Positions 23,499 through 32,462 of a stretch of DNA of 64,000 nt are shown piece by piece. This stretch comes from Pedobacter polysacchareus (GTDB taxonomy: Bacteria > Bacteroidota > Bacteroidia > Sphingobacteriales > Sphingobacteriaceae), in NCBI RefSeq assembly GCF_019802255.1, contig NZ_JAHYSS010000007.1, positions 1 through 64,000 of the forward strand. Direction: 5' to 3'. The notes beneath the pieces were generated by a model. The model searched no databases. It had not been told where the DNA came from and worked only from the letters and a program-made list of their open reading frames with translations. Every line of letters begins with the position of its first letter. Position 1 is the stretch's first letter. Position numbers and translations under genes: made by a program.

Positions 23499-24134
23499 AT
23501 GAAAAAAATAAAAAATATCATCTTCGATTATGGCAACGTGATCTTTGAAATAGACTTTAAACGGGCTCAAGAAGCTCTTATCCAACTCGGTATCGAGAAT
23601 ATTGAAGACTTTTTTGCGCACAAGAGTCACCACAATATTTTTAATGATTTGGAGACCGCAGCAATTAGTCCAGCTGAATTTAGGGACGGAATTAGGGAAG
23701 CATCATCAATAAAAGACATCACAGATGAACAAATTGATGCTGCCTGGAACAGTTTATTGATTGGAGTTCCTGAAAATGTGCATGAAGTATTGTTAAAAGT
23801 GAAGGACAAATACCGCACATTTCTACTGAGCAACAACAATGAAATCCATTACAACTGGATCGTGGATTACCTGAAAAGAGAATTCGATATGCCAGACAAC
23901 AGCGGACTATTTGAAAAAGCTTATTATTCTCAGCAAATGTTCTTAAGAAAGCCCCATGTAGAAATATTTGAAAAGGTTTTAAAAGAGAATAACCTAGACC
24001 CGGAAGAGACTTTGTTTATTGACGACAGCCCGCAGCACCTGGTAGGCGCAAAAGCCGCAGGTATGCAGACCTTATTGATGACAAAACACCCTAAATACCT
24101 CGAGGATGTATTAATAGAGCACCAGATCTTATAA
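23499..24134 (+). CDS. HAD-superfamily phosphatase (YihX-like)
   Basis: A 211-residue hydrolase starting at the ATG at 23499; an in-frame TTG at 23472 overlaps the tRNA-remnant side and is less likely. HAD motif I is IIFDYGNVIFEIDF, slightly off the DxDGT form as in the YihX/epoxide-hydrolase-like branch. Motif II lies in YRTFLLSNNNE, the conserved lysine in MFLRKPHVEIFEKVL, and motif IV in ETLFIDDSPQHLVGAKAAGM. Substrates of this branch are small phosphorylated sugars. It is the first core gene beyond the mobile-element boundary. Confidence 0.85.
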   Translation: MKKIKNIIFDYGNVIFEIDFKRAQEALIQLGIENIEDFFAHKSHHNIFNDLETAAISPAEFRDGIREASSIKDITDEQIDAAWNSLLIGVPENVHEVLLKVKDKYRTFLLSNNNEIHYNWIVDYLKREFDMPDNSGLFEKAYYSQQMFLRKPHVEIFEKVLKENNLDPEETLFIDDSPQHLVGAKAAGMQTLLMTKHPKYLEDVLIEHQIL

Positions 24135-24184
24135 TGGCTCCCAAAAAAACTGTAAATTGCGGGTCTAAATAAAAATCATACACA

Positions 24185-24502
24185 ATGACTGAGCAAAAAT
24201 TTAAAACTCTGAAAGAATTCTATCCATACTATTTGACAGAGCATACAAATTTGACCAGTCGTGTATTACATTTTATAGGAACAGGCCTCGTTATCCTTTC
24301 TGTATTTACAGGAATCCTGTTTCATGAATGGCGTTTCATTTTAGCGACGCCATTCCTGGGATATGGTTTTGCCTGGATCGGTCATTTCTTTTTTGAGAAG
24401 AACAAACCCTCCACCTTCAAATATCCGATGTATAGTCTGGCCAGCGACTTCCTTTTGTTCTGGGATTTACTGACCGGGCATCAGGACTTCAAAGTAAAGT
24501 AG
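24185..24502 (+). CDS. DUF962/Mpo1-like membrane protein
   Basis: A 105-residue protein with the family opening FKTLKEFYPYYLTEHTNLTSRVLHFIGTGLVI, two hydrophobic segments (about residues 31-50 and 55-70) and the second histidine motif AWIGHFFFEKNKPSTFKYPMYSLASDF. The histidines (LTEH, LHFIGT, GHFFFEKNKP) match Mpo1, a yeast dioxygenase acting on 2-hydroxy fatty acids. The bacterial role is probably similar but unproven. It is 50 bases after the HAD phosphatase gene. Confidence 0.8.
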   Translation: MTEQKFKTLKEFYPYYLTEHTNLTSRVLHFIGTGLVILSVFTGILFHEWRFILATPFLGYGFAWIGHFFFEKNKPSTFKYPMYSLASDFLLFWDLLTGHQDFKVK

Positions 24503-24603
24503 TTTCCAGATTATCAGCATAGAAAAACTCTATATCAGTATAGATATTTGCAGTTTGATGTCGAAAATTATTATCCATAGGTTTACAAAAAATCAATAAA
24601 TCA

Positions 24604-26115
24604 ATGTTTATGGAAAATAACAACACGAACAATCGTAAACTCACTACTGCATCTGGCAGACCTTATGCTGAACATGAGAATACACAATCTGTAGGAAGCC
24701 GTGGTCCATTACTTCTTCAAGACTTTATTCTCCATGAAAAGATGGCCCACTTTAATAGGGAAAGGATTCCTGAACGCGTAGTTCATGCAAAAGGTACCGG
24801 TGCTTACGGAACATTTAAAGTAACACACGACATCACCCAATATACAAAAGCCAAAATCTTCGGAGCTATTGGCAATGAATGCAAAGTATTTCTAAGATTC
24901 TCTACCGTTGGCGGAGAAAAAGGCAGTGCCGATTCTGAAAGAGATCCACGTGGCTTTGCCATTAAATTCTATACCGAAGACGGGAACTGGGATCTTGTTG
25001 GAAACAACACACCGGTATTCTTCGTCAAAGACCCTAAGAAATTCAGTGATTTCATTCATACCCAAAAGAGAGATCCAAGAACAAATTTGAAAAGCCCTAC
25101 TATGATGTGGGATTTCTGGTCGCTAAATCCAGAAAGCTTACACCAGGTACTGATTTTAATGTCTGATCGCGGTACGCCCTATTCGCTCCGTAATATGGAC
25201 GGATTTGGAAGTCACACTTACTCCTTCATCAATAAAGATAATGAGCGTGTATGGGTAAAATTCCATTTTAAAACACAACAGGGCATTAAAAATTTTACCG
25301 GCCCAGAAGCTGATGCAATGCGTACACAAGACATGGATCATTCTCAACGCGATTTAGTAGAGGCTATTGACCGCGGAGATTTTCCTAAATGGAGCTTAAA
25401 AATCCAGATCATGACCGAAGCGGAAGCAAAAACTTTTAGATGGAATCCATTTGACCTGACTAAAGTATGGCCACATGGCGAATTCCCACTGATAGATGTA
25501 GGTGTACTTGAATTGAATCAAATCCCTAGAAATTATTTCGCTCATGTAGAGCAAGCGGCTTTTGCACCTTCTAATACCATAGACGGCATTGGTTATTCGC
25601 CGGATAGAATGCTTCAGGGTCGTATATTGTCTTATGCTGATGCACATCGCTATCGCTTAGGCGTAAATTACGAGCAAATTCCTGTAAATGCTTGTCCGTT
25701 TATGGTGAACAATTACCATCGCGATGGACAAATGCGCATTGACGACAATGGAAATGACGATCCAAATTACTACCCGAATAGTTTTGGGGATGTCATTCCT
25801 GATCAAAGCTATAAAGAGCCGGCATGGGAATTAGATTCTAACGTGGCCGATTGGTACGATAGAAATGCTGGTCCTGGTGATAACGACCATTATACTCAGC
25901 CAGGTGACCTTTATCGCAAAGCAATGAGCCCGGAAGACCGTATAAATCTGGTGAACAACATTGTGGGTGCGATGAGTGGTATCACTGGTCCTAAAAAAGC
26001 CCAAATTATCAATTTACAATTGTGCCATTTCTTTAGAGCGGATATTCAATTGGGAATGGCAGTGGCCAAAGGATTAGGTGTAGATGTGGATCAGGCGATG
26101 GCAAGTAAACACTAA
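24604..26115 (+). CDS. katA: Catalase (monofunctional, haem-containing)
   Basis: A 503-residue cytoplasmic enzyme that splits hydrogen peroxide to water and oxygen. The catalytic histidine lies in ERVVHAKGTGAYGTF (near residue 62), the catalytic asparagine in NWDLVGNNTPVFFVKDP, and the haem-ligand tyrosine in RILSYADAHRYRLGVNY (near 345). Length and motifs fit the small-subunit clade. ATG codons at 24604 and 24610 are both possible starts. A bidirectional terminator follows. No OxyR or PerR site was recognised in the short upstream gap. Confidence 0.95.
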   Translation: MFMENNNTNNRKLTTASGRPYAEHENTQSVGSRGPLLLQDFILHEKMAHFNRERIPERVVHAKGTGAYGTFKVTHDITQYTKAKIFGAIGNECKVFLRFSTVGGEKGSADSERDPRGFAIKFYTEDGNWDLVGNNTPVFFVKDPKKFSDFIHTQKRDPRTNLKSPTMMWDFWSLNPESLHQVLILMSDRGTPYSLRNMDGFGSHTYSFINKDNERVWVKFHFKTQQGIKNFTGPEADAMRTQDMDHSQRDLVEAIDRGDFPKWSLKIQIMTEAEAKTFRWNPFDLTKVWPHGEFPLIDVGVLELNQIPRNYFAHVEQAAFAPSNTIDGIGYSPDRMLQGRILSYADAHRYRLGVNYEQIPVNACPFMVNNYHRDGQMRIDDNGNDDPNYYPNSFGDVIPDQSYKEPAWELDSNVADWYDRNAGPGDNDHYTQPGDLYRKAMSPEDRINLVNNIVGAMSGITGPKKAQIINLQLCHFFRADIQLGMAVAKGLGVDVDQAMASKH

Positions 26116-26139
26116 TCGAAACTTATAAAGGCTATAAAT

Positions 26140-26176
26140 GAAAAGTCCCCGCCTGAACATCAGACGGGGACTTTTC
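26140..26176. terminator. Bidirectional terminator between catalase and proline dehydrogenase genes
   Basis: GAAAAGTCCCCG (26140-26151) pairs perfectly with CGGGGACTTTTC (26165-26176), with A and T runs at either side. It serves two convergent genes. Confidence 0.85.
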
Positions 26177-26187
26177 ATTTCATCGAA

Positions 26188-27372
26188 TTATAATCTTCTG
26201 CGTTGTTTCTCTTTCATGATCAAACCAAGTTCTCTACTCGTTTGTCCGGCAATGGAAGTATTTTCCTGTGCTCTTCTGAAAAGATACGGCATAACTGCTT
26301 TAATTGGCCCGTAAGGAACATATTTAGCGACATTATAACCAGCATCAGAAAGGTTAAAGCTTAAATTATCACTCATTCCTAATAACTGTGCGAAATACAC
26401 ATGAGGATGGTTATGGTCTATTTTATGTTTATCTAACAGCTCCGCAAGCACTCTACAGCTGTCTTCATTATGCGTACCACAAACAATAGCAATCTCCTCA
26501 ATATGAGCCATGCAATAGTTTAATGATTCATCATAATCTCTATCTGAAGCTGCTTTGTTAGGTTGAATTGGAGATAAATAGCCCATTTCTTCCGCTCTTT
26601 TTCTTTCTTTCTCCATATAAGCACCTCTTACCATTTTCACACCCAGAATATAACCTGCTGCTTTAGCGATCAAATGATCTGCTTTCATATCAGCTAGTTT
26701 ATCATGGCGGTACATTTGATAAGTATTGTAAACAATGATACGCTCTTTGTTGAATAAACGCATCATATCTATAGCTAGCTCATCAATCGTATCTTGAATC
26801 CAGGTTTCTTCTGCATCCACCATAATTGGTACGTTTTTATCATAAGCCACTCTGCAAATCTTCTCACATCTGGCTTTCACTTTAGCAAACTCTGCTTCTT
26901 CTGCTGCTGTTAATGGTTGTTTTGCATCTAGTTTTTCTAACAATCCAAAACGGCCAATCCCCGTCACTTTAAATACAGAAATCGGAAGACGTGGATCTCC
27001 TGCCGCTCTATTTATTGTTCTGATGATCTCTTCACAGGTAAAATCAAATACTGATTCTTCCTCTTCTCCCTCTACAGAATAATCCAGAATGGTACCTACA
27101 TTTCCGGCAGCCAATTGCTCAATCGTGTGTTCACACTCCGCAATTGTTTCTCCACCACAAAAATGTTTAAAAATTGTAGCCTTGATGATTGATTTAATAG
27201 GCAAGCCTATGTTTAGGAAAAAATTAGTGATTGGAGGGCCAACTTTTGTTAAGAAATTACTGCTGATTACCTTGAAAAGCCAATATCCAGCGTTTAGTTC
27301 TGAATTAGATTGGTTACGAAAAGCAACCTCAGTGTTGTCAAAGTTTAGTGTTTTTTTGGGGAAAATTTCCAT
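26188..27372 (-). CDS. putA: Proline dehydrogenase (FAD, stand-alone)
   Basis: A 394-residue enzyme that oxidises proline to pyrroline-5-carboxylate using FAD. The beta/alpha-barrel motifs are visible: VGTILDYSVEGEE, FKVTGIGRFGLLEKL, PIMVDAEETWIQDTID, YNTYQMYRHDKLADM, LGVKMVRGAYMEKER, VCGTHNEDSC, and the C-terminal YVPYGPIKAVMPYLFRRAQENTS with the substrate-binding RR pair. There is no fused P5C dehydrogenase domain, as is usual in Bacteroidota, and no partner gene is adjacent. The symbol putA/prodh is used loosely. Confidence 0.9.
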   Translation of the reverse strand: MEIFPKKTLNFDNTEVAFRNQSNSELNAGYWLFKVISSNFLTKVGPPITNFFLNIGLPIKSIIKATIFKHFCGGETIAECEHTIEQLAAGNVGTILDYSVEGEEEESVFDFTCEEIIRTINRAAGDPRLPISVFKVTGIGRFGLLEKLDAKQPLTAAEEAEFAKVKARCEKICRVAYDKNVPIMVDAEETWIQDTIDELAIDMMRLFNKERIIVYNTYQMYRHDKLADMKADHLIAKAAGYILGVKMVRGAYMEKERKRAEEMGYLSPIQPNKAASDRDYDESLNYCMAHIEEIAIVCGTHNEDSCRVLAELLDKHKIDHNHPHVYFAQLLGMSDNLSFNLSDAGYNVAKYVPYGPIKAVMPYLFRRAQENTSIAGQTSRELGLIMKEKQRRRL

Positions 27373-27469
27373 TTAATTCGTATGGTTAGTCATATTGCAT
27401 GCAAAAGTATAAATTCCAAGGCTATCCATGGTACAACACTTTATAAATAATTGTAAATTTGCAGGTATA

Positions 27470-27676
27470 ATGATAGAATTCAAATTAGAAGGTGAGTTTA
27501 TTCCACTCATTCAGTTGCTAAAAGCAACTTCACTAGTACAAAGTGGTGGCGAAGCACAAACTGTTGTAGAAGACGGTTTGGTAAGATATAATGGCAAAGT
27601 AGACTTCCGTAAGAGGTTGAAAGTACGCGTAGGCGATGTAATTAGCTTTATGGGTCAACAAATAACAGTAATTTAA
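27470..27676 (+). CDS. Small S4-domain RNA-binding protein
   Basis: A 68-residue protein from the ATG at 27470; an ATG at 27428 would add 14 residues not typical of the family. It is a single S4 domain of the YbcJ/YaaA type: IPLIQLLKATSLVQSGGEAQTVVEDGLVRYNGKVDFRKRLKVRVGDVI. Such proteins bind structured RNA. Its stop codon overlaps the start of aroB by one base (TAATG), so the two genes are translationally linked. Confidence 0.85.
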   Translation: MIEFKLEGEFIPLIQLLKATSLVQSGGEAQTVVEDGLVRYNGKVDFRKRLKVRVGDVISFMGQQITVI

Positions 27677-28740
27677 TGAACGTTATAGAAAGCTCAGGCC
27701 ATCACATCCACTTTGAATCGGAACTTGCGCCATTAGCACAAATCATAGAGGAAGGTAACTACAGTAAGGTTTTTATCTTCGTAGACAGGAATACATCAGA
27801 ATTTTGTTTGCCATTGCTTCAGGGAATGCTAGACGATTATACAAATTTTGATCTGATTGAAACTGACCCTGGAGAAGAGAATAAAAACATCGATTTTTGT
27901 ATAGGTATCTGGAAGACCTTATTAGATTTTGAAGCAGATCGCAAATGTTTGATGATTAACCTCGGTGGAGGTGTGATTACAGATATGGGTGGTTTCATTG
28001 CTTCAACTTATAAAAGAGGCATTGATTTCATCAACATCCCTACTACCTTATTGGCACAAGTAGACGCTTCTGTAGGTGGAAAAACTGGTATCGACATTGA
28101 TAATGTAAAGAATATGGTAGGTACATTTGCCCTTCCACAAGCCGTATTTATCGAAACATCCTTCTTGAAAACCTTGCCGGAAAGAGAATTACTATCTGGA
28201 TTTGCAGAAATGATCAAGCATGGTTTGATTGTAGATGCCGCTTATTACGAGCGCTTAAAGGTTGCCGACTATAAAAACATTGCTCCTATTGAAGTTCACC
28301 GTTCTGTAGAAATCAAGAATGAGGTGGTGACTGAGGATCCTCAGGAAAAAGGCCGCCGTAAAATCTTAAACTTTGGTCATACGATCGGTCATGCTGTAGA
28401 AAGTTATGCGCTGATCAACGATAAATCACCGCTTACCCATGGGGAAGCCATCGCCATAGGAATGGTTGCAGAAGCTTATTTATCCAGCACAAATAACACG
28501 CTGACTCCTGAAGAACTGGAAGACATTACCAAATATATTCTCAGCATTTATCCTGCATATCACATCAAAAAGGAAAGCTTTACTGACCTTTTAGGCTTTA
28601 TGCAGAGCGACAAAAAGAACGAACACGGACAAATTATGTTTTCTTTACTCAGCAAAATTGGTACTTGCGACTACAATTGCATCGTTACAGAAAAGGATAT
28701 TTTAGATGCCCTGGCTTACTATAACAATCAGGCTAAATAA
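27676..28740 (+). CDS. aroB: 3-dehydroquinate synthase
   Basis: A 354-residue enzyme for the second step of the shikimate pathway. NAD-binding residues lie in NLGGGVITDMGGFIASTYKRGIDFINIPTTLLAQVDASVGGKTGID, and zinc ligands in LSGFAEMIKHGLI, ILNFGHTIGHAVE and LTHGEAIAIGMVAEA. The order of the motifs and the length are standard. It is followed by a weak hairpin (28739-28768) and then by the attenuated pheA operon, which supplies the rest of the pathway shown in this window. Confidence 0.95.
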   Translation: MNVIESSGHHIHFESELAPLAQIIEEGNYSKVFIFVDRNTSEFCLPLLQGMLDDYTNFDLIETDPGEENKNIDFCIGIWKTLLDFEADRKCLMINLGGGVITDMGGFIASTYKRGIDFINIPTTLLAQVDASVGGKTGIDIDNVKNMVGTFALPQAVFIETSFLKTLPERELLSGFAEMIKHGLIVDAAYYERLKVADYKNIAPIEVHRSVEIKNEVVTEDPQEKGRRKILNFGHTIGHAVESYALINDKSPLTHGEAIAIGMVAEAYLSSTNNTLTPEELEDITKYILSIYPAYHIKKESFTDLLGFMQSDKKNEHGQIMFSLLSKIGTCDYNCIVTEKDILDALAYYNNQAK

Positions 28741-28870
28741 TGCTCTAAATAGATTTTTACAGCATTTTTTATAAAATAATTGCCGGCCTATTTTTCACAA
28801 AAACACCTAATGTTTTGTGATACAACGAATAACAACCGACACACCATAAATAATTTTTTTTAAGAAAGTA

Positions 28871-28900
28871 TTGACAAATTAAATTTTGTTAGTACATTTG
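28871..28900 (+). promoter_or_regulatory. Promoter of the pheA attenuator operon
   Basis: TTG (28871-28873) and TACATTTG (28893-28900) are 19 bases apart and match the Bacteroidota consensus. The promoter ends 28 bases before the ATG of the leader peptide. Confidence 0.7.
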
Positions 28901-28928
28901 GAAAAACGAAAACGAAAAAACAATCGAG

Positions 28929-28991
28929 ATGAAAAATGTTACTACATATTGGTTTGGTTACTTTTACTACTTTAGTAAGAGCCGGGACTGA
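28929..28991 (+). CDS. Aromatic-rich leader peptide of the pheA operon
   Basis: A 20-residue ORF, MKNVTTYWFGYFYYFSKSRD, with eight aromatic codons in nine (YWFGYFYYF). It starts 28 bases after a consensus promoter and its last codons form part of an RNA stem. This is the classic layout of a leader peptide for ribosome-mediated attenuation: when charged Tyr, Phe or Trp tRNA is scarce the ribosome stalls in the aromatic run. No such leader is annotated by length alone; the codon content and hairpins are the support. Confidence 0.85.
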   Translation: MKNVTTYWFGYFYYFSKSRD

Positions 28992-29060
28992 TATGCAACA
29001 TAAATCATAAGATAAGAGTGTATATAAAAAGTCCCGGCCTAAAGCCGGGACTTTTTTTTT
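28981..29060 (+). promoter_or_regulatory. Transcription attenuator with antiterminator and terminator
   Basis: GCCGGGAC occurs twice, at 28981-28988 (inside the end of the leader ORF) and 29044-29051. GTCCCGGC at 29031-29038 can pair with either copy. Pairing with the second gives a terminator followed by nine T (29052-29060). Pairing with the first prevents it. A ribosome reaching the leader stop at 28989 covers the first copy and allows termination; one stalled earlier frees it. pheA begins 83 bases beyond. Confidence 0.85.
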
Positions 29061-29142
29061 AAAGAAAAAATTTGGACCCCGCAGAAGAAGAACACCATCC
29101 TTCCGCAAGCCATAAGAACCACAGAAAATTCAATTAGGCAAA

Positions 29143-29979
29143 ATGAAACAGAAAAAAACAAGAGTAGCAATTCAAGGTATTAAAGCGTCATTTCATGAAG
29201 AAGCCGCTTTCAAGTTCTTCGGAAAAGACATTGAAACCATAGAATGTAATTCTTTTAAGCAGACTTGCGAAAGCCTGGAAAACAAGCAGTCTGACTTTGT
29301 AATCATGGCTATTGAGAACTCTATTGCGGGGAGCCTTTTACCAAACTATACGCTGATCCGTGAGTACAATTTCGCCATCGTTGGTGAAGTTTACCTGCCG
29401 ATTCAGTTGCACCTGATGGCTTTGCCAGGGGTTAAATTTGAAGACATTAAATTTGCGACCTCCCACCCTATTGCAATTCGTCAATGTGTAGATTTCTTCG
29501 ACGACTTCCCACATATCCAGGTGATTGAAAGCAACGATACTGCAGCTTGTGCAAAACGCATTAAAGAAGAGCAATTAACTGATACCGTAGCTATCGCAAA
29601 TACTTTAGCTGCAGAATTATACGGACTAAACATCATTGAAAGAAGAATTGAGTCCAACAAAAAGAATTACACCCGTTTCCTAGTGTTAAAAAAAGACAAA
29701 ACAGACGATCTGCCGGAAATCAACAAAGCATCCATCTGCTTCCAGGTGGGCAACCATGTTGGAGCTTTATCTAAAGTGCTCAACATCTTTGCGGAGCAGG
29801 AAGTGAACTTGACAAAAATCCAAAGCATGCCGGTTCTCGGAAAAAGAAACGAATACTACTTCTACGTAGATATGGAATGGAACAGCAATGAACAATATGA
29901 CAAAGCCATTCGCCAAACTTTAAAATACACGGTAAACTTCAACATCATGGGAGAATACCTAAGAAACGATAAAGTATAA
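29143..29979 (+). CDS. pheA: Prephenate dehydratase
   Basis: A 278-residue cytoplasmic enzyme converting prephenate to phenylpyruvate. The catalytic part shows IQGIKASFHEEAAFKFFG, FVIMAIENSIAGSLLPNYTLIRE and SHPIAIRQC, then IESNDTAACAKRI and KKNYTRFLVL with the TRF motif of the active site. A C-terminal ACT domain (ICFQVGNHVGALSKVLNIFAEQEVNLTKIQSMPV) provides feedback binding of phenylalanine. There is no fused chorismate mutase, which is on the next gene. First structural gene after the attenuator. Confidence 0.95.
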   Translation: MKQKKTRVAIQGIKASFHEEAAFKFFGKDIETIECNSFKQTCESLENKQSDFVIMAIENSIAGSLLPNYTLIREYNFAIVGEVYLPIQLHLMALPGVKFEDIKFATSHPIAIRQCVDFFDDFPHIQVIESNDTAACAKRIKEEQLTDTVAIANTLAAELYGLNIIERRIESNKKNYTRFLVLKKDKTDDLPEINKASICFQVGNHVGALSKVLNIFAEQEVNLTKIQSMPVLGKRNEYYFYVDMEWNSNEQYDKAIRQTLKYTVNFNIMGEYLRNDKV

Positions 29980-30043
29980 AACAAGATAACCCAGATACAA
30001 ATAGAAAACCCTTCATAAAACATACAATAAAAACCCCAAAAAA

Positions 30044-31183
30044 ATGAAATTACAATTGAACATCCAGCCAATCAGTACTTGGTTGAACACCAACAACGAA
30101 CCACTAATCATTTCAGGACCATGCAGTGCAGAAACTGAAGAACAATTGTTAACTACCGCACATTTACTAGCTGCAACAGGTAAAGTATCTGTACTTAGAG
30201 CTGGTATCTGGAAGCCTCGTACCCGTCCAGGAGAATTCGAAGGTATCGGAAGCATTGGATTAGAGTGGTTGAAAAGAGCAAAAGCAGAAACAGGCCTACC
30301 TACTGCTGTAGAAGTTGCCAACGCAAAACATGTGGAAGAAGCTTTAGCAGCTGGTGTAGACATCCTTTGGATTGGTGCACGTTCAACTGTAAATCCATTC
30401 TGTGTACAGGAAATTGCTGACGCTTTAAGAGGTGTTGACGTTCCAGTATTGGTTAAAAACCCAGTTAATCCTGATCTTCAATTGTGGATTGGTGCATTAG
30501 AGCGTATCAACGGTGCTGGTATCACAAAATTAGGTGCGATTCACCGTGGTTTCTCTTCATTCGAGAAAAGCTCATTCCGTAACGAGCCAATGTGGGAACT
30601 TGCGATTCAATTGAAAACTTTATGTCCTGATCTTCCGATCATCAACGACCCAAGTCATATCTGCGGTAACCGCGAATTAATTCCTTACATCTCACAAAAA
30701 GCACTTGATTTAGACATGCAAGGTTTGATGATTGAGTCACATGTTGACCCTTCAGTAGCTTGGACAGATGCTAAACAACAAGTAACTCCTGCAGCTTTAA
30801 GCGAGCTTGTAGAGCGTTTAACTGTTCGTGAACCAGAATCTCAAAACGAAGCATTTGTAGATCAATTGGCTGATTTACGTAAGCAAATCGATAAAATTGA
30901 CGACCAATTGTTACAGAAACTAGGTGAGCGTATGGCCATCGTAGGTAAAATTGGTGAGTTCAAACGTGATAACCAGGTAACTATTTTACAAGTTAACCGT
31001 TGGGATGCGATCATGAACAAAGGTAAAGCATTTGCTAAAGCATTAAAATTAGACCTGAGCTTTACTGAGAAATTCTTAGAATTGGTTCACGGCGAGTCGA
31101 TCCGTAAGCAAACAGAAATTATGAATGCTGGCAAAGCAGAAAAAGGTCTTGCAGCAGAAACACATACAGAAGTTAAATCTTAA
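30044..31183 (+). CDS. aroG: DAHP synthase fused to type II chorismate mutase
   Basis: A 379-residue bifunctional enzyme. Residues 1-265 are a type I-beta-like DAHP synthase (NEPLIISGPCSAETEEQL, VLRAGIWKPRTRPGEFEGIG, DILWIGARSTVNPF, LVKNPVNPD, INDPSHICGNRELI, GLMIESHVDPS). Residues 275-360 are an AroQ-type chorismate mutase (LADLRKQIDKIDDQLLQKLGERMAIVGKIGEFK, then LHGESIRKQ). It therefore catalyses the entry step and the chorismate-to-prephenate step; the fused mutase is known to allow feedback control by prephenate in this phylum. It is 64 bases after pheA. The symbol is used by function. Confidence 0.93.
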   Translation: MKLQLNIQPISTWLNTNNEPLIISGPCSAETEEQLLTTAHLLAATGKVSVLRAGIWKPRTRPGEFEGIGSIGLEWLKRAKAETGLPTAVEVANAKHVEEALAAGVDILWIGARSTVNPFCVQEIADALRGVDVPVLVKNPVNPDLQLWIGALERINGAGITKLGAIHRGFSSFEKSSFRNEPMWELAIQLKTLCPDLPIINDPSHICGNRELIPYISQKALDLDMQGLMIESHVDPSVAWTDAKQQVTPAALSELVERLTVREPESQNEAFVDQLADLRKQIDKIDDQLLQKLGERMAIVGKIGEFKRDNQVTILQVNRWDAIMNKGKAFAKALKLDLSFTEKFLELVHGESIRKQTEIMNAGKAEKGLAAETHTEVKS

Positions 31184-31185
31184 GA

Positions 31186-32439
31186 ATGAGTAAGCATGCA
31201 CTTGTTTCTTTTACCGGAAACACAGAAATCCATACAGAGATCACCCTTACGGGTTCAAAAAGCGAGTGCAACAGGGCATTAATCATTAGTGCTTCAAGTA
31301 AAGGAGCGGTAAAAGTAGAAAATATGTCTATCGCTGCCGATTCCGTTACACTTGAACGCATCTTAAATCAGATTTCAACCGCATCTCCACATCAACAAAC
31401 TGTTGATGTGGGACCAGCGGGTACTGCCATGCGCTTTTTAACGGCTTACCTCCCTACTCTTCCAGGTCAATTTTTACTGACTGGTACTGAAAGAATGAAA
31501 CAACGTCCAATCGGTATTTTGGCAGAAGCATTAAAAGCAGTAGGCGCGGATATCAGCTATGCTGAACAAGAAGGCTTCCCACCATTGAACATCCAGGGTC
31601 CATTAAAACAAACTCAGGCAACTGTGAAAATTAAGGGGGACATCAGCAGTCAGTATATTTCTGCTTTGTTAATGATTGCCCCGACTTTGGAACAGGGGCT
31701 TACTTTACAGATTGAAGGCGAATTAACCTCCCTTCCTTATGTAAACATGACGCTGAATATGCTGGAAGAAGCTGGTATCAGTCATTCCTGGGATGGTCAA
31801 AACATCAGCATCAAACCACAACCTTTTAAAGCGGCAACGCTAGTAGTAGAACCAGATTGGAGTGCTGCTTCGTACTGGTACAGCATTGCTTGTCTGGCTG
31901 CTAAAGCAGAAATTACCCTACCTTATTTAAAGGAAAAAAGCTTGCAAGGCGATAGCCGAATCCGATCTATCATGACTGCCTTTGGTGTCAAAACAGCAAC
32001 AACAGCTGAAGGAATCATACTGAGCTCTACTGAAAAAAACTTCGGTGAAGAAGTTTTAGACCTTAAAGATTGTCCGGATTTAGCACAAACCATTATCGTA
32101 TGTGCGGCTGCTTTGAAGCAGAACCTTGCTTTCACCGGACTGGAGACCTTAAAAATTAAGGAAACCGACCGTGTTAAAGCGTTACAAAATGAACTTGCAA
32201 AAATTGGTGTAACTTTAAATGAAGACAACCTGGTGTATACTTTAAACTGCGAAAATCTTCATTTCCCTGAGCGTGTTACTTTCAGCACTTATGAAGATCA
32301 CCGCATGGCGATGGCTTTTGCCCCGCTTAGTTTGCTGATCAAAGAAGTGGTATTAGAAGAAATGGATGTGGTAGAGAAATCATACCCAGACTTTTGGAAA
32401 GACCTGGAAAAAGCAGGTTTTACAGTTACAGTGATTTAA
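31186..32439 (+). CDS. aroA: 3-phosphoshikimate 1-carboxyvinyltransferase (EPSP synthase)
   Basis: A 417-residue enzyme adding the enolpyruvyl group of phosphoenolpyruvate to shikimate 3-phosphate. Signatures: LTGSKSECNRALII (substrate-binding lysine and serine), VGPAGTAMRFLTAYL, RMKQRPIGILAEAL, ISSQYISALLMIAP, LKIKETDRVKALQNELAKIG and STYEDHRMAMAFAP. The sequence matches the Bacteroidota group, a little shorter than Escherichia coli AroA. It starts two bases after the DAHP synthase stop, so it is in the same operon. Confidence 0.95.
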   Translation: MSKHALVSFTGNTEIHTEITLTGSKSECNRALIISASSKGAVKVENMSIAADSVTLERILNQISTASPHQQTVDVGPAGTAMRFLTAYLPTLPGQFLLTGTERMKQRPIGILAEALKAVGADISYAEQEGFPPLNIQGPLKQTQATVKIKGDISSQYISALLMIAPTLEQGLTLQIEGELTSLPYVNMTLNMLEEAGISHSWDGQNISIKPQPFKAATLVVEPDWSAASYWYSIACLAAKAEITLPYLKEKSLQGDSRIRSIMTAFGVKTATTAEGIILSSTEKNFGEEVLDLKDCPDLAQTIIVCAAALKQNLAFTGLETLKIKETDRVKALQNELAKIGVTLNEDNLVYTLNCENLHFPERVTFSTYEDHRMAMAFAPLSLLIKEVVLEEMDVVEKSYPDFWKDLEKAGFTVTVI

Positions 32440-32462
32440 ATTAACCTATAAACTAACGAAAA

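Noticed and set aside
28860..29108. An 82-codon minus-strand ORF across the attenuator
   Set aside because: It is antisense to the leader peptide and terminator, and its composition follows from the A-rich and T-rich runs; the plus-strand attenuator explains the region.
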